NCBI GenBank assembly: GCA_016617855.1
Contig: JAECUM010012884.1
Location: forward strand, 1 to 64,000
Direction of reading: 5' to 3'
DNA length: 64,000 nt
DNA from: Megalonaias nervosa
Taxonomy: Eukaryota > Mollusca > Bivalvia > Unionida > Unionidae
Shown: in pieces, positions 56,993 to 64,000 of the stretch
Layout: each line of letters opens with the position of its first letter
Numbering within the stretch: the stretch's first letter is position 1
Translations under genes and position numbers: made by a program
The notes under the pieces: generated by a model
The model's input: the letters and a program-made list of their open reading frames with translations, nothing else
What the model was told of the DNA's origin: nothing
Database searches by the model: none

Positions 56993-57202
56993 CATATATA
57001 CAAGCTTGTAAGTCAAATCCTCCTTCAAACAACATAGACACTGATTTGCCACCATATTATGCACTGGCAGATCAGGTCTGTGTTACTTGTTTCACTGATT
57101 ACTTATGAAAAACTGCATAGATCCAGATGGCCAACACATTTTATGACAGCAGATCTGGATCTGTGCCGGTTGCAGTTGGACTCAATCTATAAGTGAGTAT
57201 AA
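56993..57202. mobile_element. Palindromic MITE, family P copy 4
   Basis: Starts CATATATACAAGCTTGTAAGTC and ends CAATCTATAAGTGAGTATA, with inner GGCAGATCAGGTCTGTG. Family member by end and core motifs. Confidence 0.75.
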
Positions 57203-57792
57203 GGCAATTTCATTTACAATCTTGTTGATTTGACCCATTCTACTAAAGCCTGTTAAAATTCCTTCCAAAAATAAGGCATAATTTACATGAATATTCTCTT
57301 GATTATGATCAATGTCATTCAAGAGCTTATGAAGCTTTAATTTGTATTCTATACCATCTTCCACAAAAAACAAAATTCTTGCATATAAATGTGTGCAGCA
57401 TTGTTCGATGAGAAATATGTCGCCCTATCCAAGCATCAACCTTGGATTTTATGCTGCACTGATGACCTAGTGTGTTGTTATGCATACGTTTTGTTTTTTT
57501 TTTGTTTTTTTTCCTGGGCTGCATCCAAAACAAATTACTCTCACACAGTTAAGAGAAATTTTCGAAACAGTGAATAAGACAGACCCAATTACATCTGATC
57601 AATTCACAGCAATAGAAATATTGGTGCAATCAAAGGGATTTTCAACTCATCTGCTCCACAGCAAAAAGTGTATATTCTCATTTGCATATAAATCAAAATA
57701 AGGTAAAAAATACTCTTTAGTATCACATAATTACATGGCAAACTCATTATTCCTAATAAAAAATAGATATGCTAAACTATTTGCTAAAGTGA

Positions 57793-58111
57793 CCTCTCTG
57801 GTGGCCTAGTGGTTAGAGCATCCGCCTCAGATGCAGGTGGTCACGGGTTCAAACCCTGGCAGAGTCATACCAAAGACTTATAAAAATGGTACTAACAGCT
57901 GCCTCGCTAGGCACTCAGCATTAAGAGGTTAGTGTCAGGACTGCTTGGCCTGGTCTCAAGATAATGTGACTGGGTGGGACATCATGCTATGTGTCTGCAG
58001 CATGATGCCCCAGTGCTGGACATCACTATAATCCGCCACACTTCAGACACTGTAGTGATATGACTGAAATTTTTTTAAAGCTACGCTAAAAATCCAAATC
58101 ACAACAACAAC
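57793..58111 (+). mobile_element. SINE of family S, full length, perfect 14-bp target duplication
   Basis: The tRNA-like head has an A box region (GGCCTAGTGGTTAGAGCATC) and B box (GGGTTCAAACCCTGG). Then come the family body and a tail of (ACA)n. ATTTGCTAAAGTGA flanks it exactly (57779-57792 and 58112-58125). It is the best copy for defining the family, 319 bp. Confidence 0.93.
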
Positions 58112-58402
58112 ATTTGCTAAAGTGATTACTTCTCAATAAATCTTTGAAGCTGGCTCTCATGAGATTATTAGGTACATCAGTGTTTTTCCAGTTGATCATG
58201 AGCACGTGGTGCTTAAAAAAGGATTCAATAAAGCCAATGTACTAAATCGTCATTTTCACAAAGACAACATTAAAGTTTATCTGAAATTTTTTTAAAAAAT
58301 TTCTTCACACTAATGTATAAAAAAAACAGCAATCATATACAATCATAAAAGTTCAAAGAAACCCTTAGGTGTGTTGAAACCTTCACTCTTAGGGGACGGG
58401 CT

Positions 58403-58440
58403 TCAATGACCCCCATCTGATTTGGAAAAGTTCTCGATAC
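58403..58440 (-). CDS. PPP1R11: PPP1R11 last coding exon
   Basis: Acceptor TTTTTTACAG and phase 1 fit the donor at 59715. The exon encodes GIENFSKSDGGH and then TGA. The C-terminus of this family is poorly conserved, so identity rests on phase and acceptor quality. A nearby alternative exon cannot be excluded. Confidence 0.6.
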
Positions 58441-59272
58441 CTGTAAAAAACCTGTATGATCCTGATAACATAATTCATTGAATATTTTTGTTAAGACCAT
58501 GTGCTTAATTATTCTTGGTAATTAAAATTATAGTAGTGCTAACATATAAATGGCGGTCATTGCATACACTTTAACACAGTAATACTAGCAGCTTTTAAAC
58601 TCTATTTTACCAAGCATCTCCACTTTTCTTTCAAGTATCTAATAATTTCAAATATAATTTATTTTTAGAAATAATTCTCTGCAAACAATATTTATAAATT
58701 AAAACATGGTTTCTACAAGAAATATGTCATTCTGGAGCAAAATCAATATTTGAAAAACAAGAGGCCAAAGTAGGTAAGATATTGCTCACTGGCTTACATA
58801 ACAGTTATCTATTTCACTATGTAGGCTTATGTAGTAGCATAAGAACACAATATATAAAACCCTATATAACATAGAACCCAAACTTTATATACTGATTTCA
58901 GGAACTGTACAATATCTGATCAATATTCCTTTTAAGGATAAAACTTAATTAAGATGCAGTGTCTTGCTCATGATCAAAGTCATCCAGAATCTTGAAGATA
59001 TAAACCCACTTAGAAAGTTAATAGAAACTGTATGACAAATACAGTCTTTGGATTTTGAGAGGAAACACACTCATCCAATTGGATGCAAGGTATCTTAATA
59101 ATTTGCACAGATCGCTTTCATTATAGAACTTGACTATGAGAATGAAAAGTCCAAGGAAAAAAGAAATGTGTAGTTCTACTTGCTGACCCAACCCGATTTT
59201 TTCCTCCCAACCCTACATATAATTTTACAAACAAAAAGAATTGGAGAAAAGAAGAAAAGATTATGTGGGCGG

Positions 59273-59325
59273 GTGGGTGATTTGGATTTTTAATATAGCT
59301 TTAACAATTCATCAGTCAATGTTAT
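59273..59325 (-). mobile_element. SINE family S, 3' tail fragment
   Basis: Only the tail (GATTTGGATTTTTAATATAGCTTT) of the family is present. Confidence 0.55.
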
Positions 59326-59714
59326 TCCTCTGTTAGGTAAGTACATGTATAACAATGTTAATCTGCTACACAGTGTACATAATACCATTGTTATTTTTTT
59401 ATACAGTGTACATATATACCAATGTAATTCCTTTATACAGTAAGTACATGCATAACAATGGTATTCCACTACACAGTGTACATAATACCACTGTTATTCT
59501 TTTATACAGTGAACCAATGTTATTCTTCTACACAGCATACATACATGCCAATGTTATTCCTCTACACTGTGTACACATATAACAAAGTTATTTCTCTACA
59601 CAGTGTACATTTATACCAATGTCATTCCTCTACACATTGTACATGTATAACAATGTTATTCCTCTACACAGTGTACAGGTATAGCAATATCATTCCTCCA
59701 TACTGTGTCCATAC
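59320..59714. repeat. About 36-bp minisatellite next to the PPP1R11 CCC exon
   Basis: Degenerate units with CTACACAGTGTACATATA and CAATGTTATTCCT, about 11 copies. The array ends at the splice donor of the exon at 59715. Confidence 0.85.
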
Positions 59715-59858
59715 CTGTGTGATCCGAGTGATCAGAGTGCTGATCACCTCCATGGGATTTGTAGCACTTGCCTTTATGCCCTCGACAGTGATCAGTATTA
59801 TCATCATCATCATCAGAAGACTCCCCAAACAATCGTGGCTTCTCATAAATGCAGCAAC
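59715..59858 (-). CDS. PPP1R11: PPP1R11 (protein phosphatase 1 inhibitor-3), CCC motif exon
   Basis: The exon (144 nt) starts with the second residue of the triple-Cys motif: CCIYEKPRLFGESSDDDDD. It continues to HCRGHKGKC, matching the conserved inhibitory core, acidic run and Cys/His cluster of PPP1R11. In the family this protein inhibits the PP1 catalytic subunit and has been linked to ubiquitin ligase activity through its Cys motif. Phase 1 in and out. An open frame shifted by one base is a shadow of this exon. Confidence 0.92.
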
Positions 59859-59949
59859 CTAAGGTGGACAGAAGAAATATATGAAGTAATATCCTATTGT
59901 TTACTGTGATTCAAACTGACCAAATGTTAAAGCATTTGGCAAATCAAGT

Positions 59950-60170
59950 ACCATATATACTTGATTTTAAGAGAAATCCAACTGCAAACTGCACACAGCT
60001 AGATCTACAGGCACATAGTGTGCCAGCAGATCTGGGTCTGTGCAGTTTGTTGGGAGTAATCAGTTGAATATACAACATAGACCATGATCTGTAGGTGCAT
60101 TATGAGATGGCAGATAAGGGTCTATCTTGTTTCAGATGGACTCAACTTACAAGTGAGTAGATATGGTAAG
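59950..60170. mobile_element. Palindromic MITE, family P copy 5
   Basis: Starts ACCATATATACTTGATTTT and ends GTGAGTAGATATGGTA, with GCAGATCTGGGTCTGTGCAG inside. Lies in the intron of PPP1R11. Confidence 0.78.
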
Positions 60171-60498
60171 CTGCCCCATTAATAACTGTTACTAATGGCT
60201 GGCCAATATAACTGATTTTTGTCTTTATTATGGCCATAATTATCTAACAAATACAAGCCTTTATTCAAGCTGCAAGTCTACACTCATATCAGAGATTGGT
60301 CAAACAGGGCTTATACATTTTAAATGACAAGTACAAAATCTCTGCACAAGTGTAATAAAGGACCATAGCCAATTGTTGCATGTGATTTGCGACAATGCCT
60401 TCACTGTATTCTTCTAATATATCCAAAAACTGGGTTTGATACAAATCAATTCTCACTTGTCTTTGTGGTCACCATGGCAAGCCAGTAAAAATACATAC

Positions 60499-60722
60499 CA
60501 TATATATTTGTGTATATGTCAGGTCCATTGACAACCTGTATGCATTCAGATCTGCCATAACATTAAGCAATGTCAAATCTGGGTCTTTACAGCTTGTTAG
60601 GAGTAATCAATAAAAGAAACAACACAGACCCTGATCTACCAGTGTATTATGTGAAGACAGATCAGAGTCTCTGCTGTTTGCAGCTGGATCTGACTTTCAA
60701 TCAGGCAAATATGGTATGTTAG
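60499..60722. mobile_element. Palindromic MITE, family P copy 6
   Basis: Starts ACCATATATATTTG and ends GCAAATATGGTA; core GGTCTTTACAGCTTGTTAGG as in the other copies. A 19-bp end piece (GGCAAATATGGTATGTTAG) is duplicated just right of it. Confidence 0.75.
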
Positions 60723-61620
60723 TGGCAAATATGGTATGTTAGTCGAGAACTATGACCTTTAAGTCAATACCACAGTGCTGGTTATAAGCTCGTTTATTGG
60801 ATTTAACTAAATACAAAGCCTGATCAAAACACACTCATATATGTACACAATCCTGTATTCATTAGCTAATTAAGTACAAAATATGCAAGCAATGACCTCT
60901 GACATGATTTTCAAAATAACTTCAGAAAAGTGCAGATATGTTTGTCATCTGCACCATTTTCATTCAAAGTTAATTAAACACGGCAAGAAAAGGAGTGATA
61001 ACAAGATTTTCAAGATGGCCACCATGGTGCCATGCTGGAGGTCAGATGAGCACCATTTTCATTTTTCAGTTGTTGTGGGCTTAATTCCATTTTTTAAGGG
61101 CAAATAGGCTTTACATAGCAGCCAGTATAACTGGACTGGTGGAGGAAGAAGTCAGGAAGAATAGCCAACCTACAGGAAGGTACTGGCAAGCTCTTTCCAC
61201 ATACCCACATAGGCCAAGCCTAAGGCTTGAACCTATGTGGGCAGAGGTGAGATAGCAGTGATCGGTAAAGGTTAGCACTTCTGACCATTCATCCACCTAA
61301 GACTCCATTTCCCACTGAGAACCAAATGCAAATTTCTACAGTGTTTTAAGGAAAAACTATAATTTGATAGATCATCTGTTCAGGTAAAGTAGCCATATAG
61401 AGATTTTATGGATGACCATCAAGGCAGCCATTTTGTAGGTTAAATCAGTATCTCTGAAATATAGAAATAAATATATATTGCAAAAAAGAAGCAGTTTTAT
61501 TTTGGGTTTTTTTAAAATGTCTGTCAGTCCAAAAGAACATCCATTCAAAAGAATTAGCAGTTACATGATTTTTCAAATTTTGGAAGCTCACATAGCATTA
61601 TTTTAATTTAGGACCAACTA
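60723..61620. other. PPP1R11 intron, no exon seen
   Basis: Nothing but unassigned AT-rich sequence. A phrase such as AAGATGGCCACCATGGTGCC recurs in related form at about 61950 and 62080, hinting at an old dispersed repeat. Confidence 0.4.
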
Positions 61621-61638
61621 CTGGTGTGTGTGTGTATG

Positions 61639-61640
<2 letters not shown>

Positions 61641-61692
<52 letters not shown>

Positions 61693-61735
61693 TATATATA
61701 GATATATATATAGATATATTATATATATGTGTGAG
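61641..61735. repeat. (TA)n microsatellite
   Basis: TA array with GATA interruptions, flanked by GTGTGT and GAGAGA. It is attached to the SINE fragment that follows and may be its tail. Confidence 0.9.
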
Positions 61736-61850
61736 AGAGATTTGGATTTTTAATGTAGCATCAACTAACAATTTTTCAGTCATATTGATACAATGTCTTC
61801 AGTGTGGTGATTTATAGTGATGTCTAGCACTGAGGCATCTTGCTGCAATT
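61736..61850 (-). mobile_element. SINE family S, 3' half
   Basis: Tail GATTTGGATTTTTAATGTAGC and body to GATGTCTAGCACTGAGGCATC; the tRNA head is missing. Confidence 0.75.
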
Positions 61851-62325
61851 GTCAATTCTGAATCTTTAGTCACAAATGTGTCCATTTTAGTCGCAATTTG
61901 GAGCACTGCTTGTTCATATGATGTCAGTTTGGGGCAGGTAATAATAAGATTTTCAAGATGACTACAGTATTCAATACCCAAAGGTCACCATTTTTGTTCT
62001 GGATCTCACAAAAAAGTCTTTAGTGAAAAAGCAAAGTTAAAATGACTATACATTCAGGAGAAGTAGAAATAATAAAAATTTTAAGATGGCACCATTTCAT
62101 TAGGATCAATTGGACATTATTAAAAGTCTTTTGGTAAACACCTCCTGCTGATACAACCAGCCCACCAGGTAAACAAGCAATAACATTAACAATATTTTCC
62201 AGAGAACTGACATAGCATCTGTAATGTATGTCCGATAGGCACAATTTTCATTTAGGATCAACTAAACCTTTGGATGAATGCGTGTCAAGAGTTCCATCAA
62301 AATTCTAGCAGTAGTTTAAGAGAAG

Positions 62326-62646
62326 CAGCATGTGTGTGATTTGGATTTTTAATGTAGCTTTAAATTTGTTTTAGTCATATCGCTACAATGTCTGCAGTGT
62401 GGCAGTTTATAGTCATGTCTAGCACTGGGACATCATGCCACAGACATGTAGCATCATGACCCACCCAGTCACATTATCCTGACACCAGGCTAACCAGTTC
62501 TAATAATAACCTCTTAATACTGAGCACCAAGCGAGGCAGCTGCCAGTACCATTTTTATAAATCTTTGGTATGACTTGGCCAGGGTTCAAACCTGCGACCT
62601 CTCATATCAGAGACTGATGCTCCAAACCACTTAGTCCACTGAAGCG
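62326..62646 (-). mobile_element. SINE of family S, full length, perfect 12-bp target duplication
   Basis: Complete minus-strand copy with degenerate tRNA head. GTTTAAGAGAAG flanks it at 62314-62325 and 62647-62658. Confidence 0.92.
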
Positions 62647-63045
62647 GTTTAAGAGAAGTACCAAAAATAATCTTGTGCAGTTGGACTACAGGCACAGAAC
62701 AAACAAAAACAGATGGACCAAACAAAGGCCAGCATACAAGATCTTCTGGTCTGTGACCAGTAGAGCTAATAAATTAAATTCATCTTGAATATAAATAATA
62801 AAATTATTTAGAGTTTAATATGTATTCAGTCCTGCATAATGGGGTAAAATGAATGATTCTTTTAGAAATTCTGGTGTTCTTTGTCACATTGTTTTTTTAT
62901 GGGGTGGGGGGAGCTGGCACTAAACATCAGAAGCTTTATTTCACCTTAGATAAATTGAACAAAATTAGTTGCTGCATGTATTCTGACAAAAAGGCAACCA
63001 AAACAATAAAATGAAATGATTTAATTGGATTTCCGAACACAGAAA

Positions 63046-63212
63046 CAGTGCCGGATTAAACCCTGTGAAGGCCCCTAGACAGTCTAAATTTCGGGGCCCC
63101 CCTCACAAATTATCTCCTAATACATCAAGATCAAATCAATTCAATATTACTATCTGTTGTCGTGGGGCCCCTAGACCCGTGACTACTCTGCCTATTTGGT
63201 AATCTGGCACTG
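63046..63212. mobile_element. hAT-type MITE, perfect 8-bp target duplication
   Basis: 167 bp starting CAGTGCCGGATTA and ending TAATCTGGCACTG (one mismatch). CACAGAAA flanks it at 63038-63045 and 63213-63220. Interior GGGGCCCC-rich, non-coding. Lies in the PPP1R11 intron. Confidence 0.93.
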
Positions 63213-63785
63213 CACAGAAACTGCATTTATAAATTTCCAGGCCGCGAACAAGGTAGGACAACTAGGACAAAATTCCGAGCATCCACAACAGTCAGGGGGT
63301 GGGGTGGGGGGGGTGCCACTGCAGTCACAATTTGTAATTAATAAGGGGCCTACTGGAGAATTTTTCCTATAGCCACAAATTCTGTCCACAGCCCTGACAT
63401 ATGCAAGCATATAATAAAAAAAACCAGACACATTACACTGTAGCACATGGTCTAGTACAAATATTTGATCTAGTACACAGGGTGTAGTACACATATTCTA
63501 ATACACATGGTCCAGTACACATTCTATTATATATCGTCTAATACACATTCTAGTACCAAATAATAATGAGTACAATACAGCCATGTCATATTCATTCCTT
63601 TAATTTAACTATCATATTTAGAAAATATAATACAAAACTACAACTCGTACCTATTGTATGCCATCTACACATTTCAAAATTTTGGTAAATACTGCAGCCT
63701 TACTGAATGTTAGTCTTTTCTGACTTTGAGCTTTTGGTTGTTGTTTGTTTTAAACAAATTTCAAGAACAGCATCCCCATACTTAC

Positions 63786-63900
63786 ATTTAGACTTCTTCT
63801 TATTCAGATTCTCATTATCAATGGTATCCGTTGTCCACTTCACCTTCTTATTATCTTTTGGTTTACGTAGCTTTAGTCTCAGAGTCGGGCTCTGTGGAGC
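63786..63900 (-). CDS. PPP1R11: PPP1R11 PP1-binding exon
   Basis: Acceptor TCTGTTTCAG and donor GTAAGTATG bound 115 nt encoding LRLKLRKPKDNKKVKWTTD followed by TIDNENLNKKKSK. KVKW is the RVxF-type docking site for PP1 and the VDNE-like TIDNE is conserved. It joins in phase 1 to the CCC exon. The first coding exon must lie right of the window. Confidence 0.93.
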
Positions 63901-63940
63901 CTGAAACAGACAGAATATCAGCCAATGTTACCGTCCTTTA

Positions 63941-64000
63941 CATCCATACTCACTTACATGTCAGGACCATATGCAACTAAATGGACCAAAATCTCCTGTA
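63941..64000. mobile_element. Palindromic MITE family P, partial copy at the window edge
   Basis: CATACTCACTTACATGTCAGG matches the ends of family P. The copy continues beyond the window. Confidence 0.5.

Noticed and set aside
57800..57875. tRNA gene candidate (A and B boxes)
   Set aside because: The same head with its downstream body occurs in several places with target duplications, so it is a SINE head and not a tRNA gene.
59664..59846. 60-codon minus-strand ORF with Met run
   Set aside because: A one-base shifted shadow of the PPP1R11 exon; the correct frame gives the CCC and KPRLFGE motifs.

Overview
The window looks like a piece of an invertebrate animal chromosome, most likely a marine lophotrochozoan such as a mollusc. 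This is inferred from AT-rich DNA, long introns, tRNA-derived SINEs, many short inverted-repeat transposons and the type of genes present. No prokaryotic operons, rRNA or CRISPR arrays were seen.

Three things carry most of the information. (1) A minus-strand host gene runs from 45.6 kb to the left edge. I reconstructed 19 exons with compatible splice phases at all 18 junctions (45612 down to 6026), plus two well-formed and two tentative exons further 3'. It encodes a STAND/NLR-like protein: a probable N-myristoylation site, a disordered acidic leader, a DUF4062 domain, a NACHT P-loop NTPase, a helical region and WD40-type blades. This is the NWD (NACHT and WD repeat) type. (2) A 14.5-kb Maverick/Polinton (adintovirus-like) element, 18060-32592, sits in the intron between its exons 13 and 14. 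It has terminal inverted repeats, a near-perfect 6-bp target duplication and remnants of nearly the full gene set: protein-primed-type DNA polymerase B, BIR protein, packaging ATPase, small basic proteins, chromodomain integrase, membrane protein, penton-like and major capsid proteins, and an adenain-like protease. Every large gene is broken by stops or frameshifts, so it is a fossil. Several of its genes share the same upstream TATAAAA-type box, and a SINE has inserted into its integrase. (3) At the right edge a minus-strand gene for PPP1R11 (protein phosphatase 1 inhibitor-3) has three recognisable coding exons (63900-63786, 59858-59715, 58440-58403). Its first exon lies outside the window.

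Layout. 1-7.6 kb: WD40 exons and repeat-rich introns. 7.6-12.9 kb: one intron holding unidentified open frames (9.4-12.3 kb), a triple 44-bp repeat, a hAT-type MITE and an integrase fragment. 12.9-16.9 kb: helical-region exons and another hAT MITE. 18.06-32.59 kb: Polinton. 33-45.6 kb: NACHT, DUF4062 and N-terminal exons. 46-58 kb: intergenic DNA with no gene seen, but with minisatellites, a palindromic MITE family and SINEs. 58.4-64 kb: PPP1R11.

The strongest leads are the virus-like Polinton inside an immune-type NACHT gene, the BIR cargo and uncharacterised genes of that Polinton, the unidentified frames at 9.4-12.3 kb, and a locally amplified palindromic MITE family.
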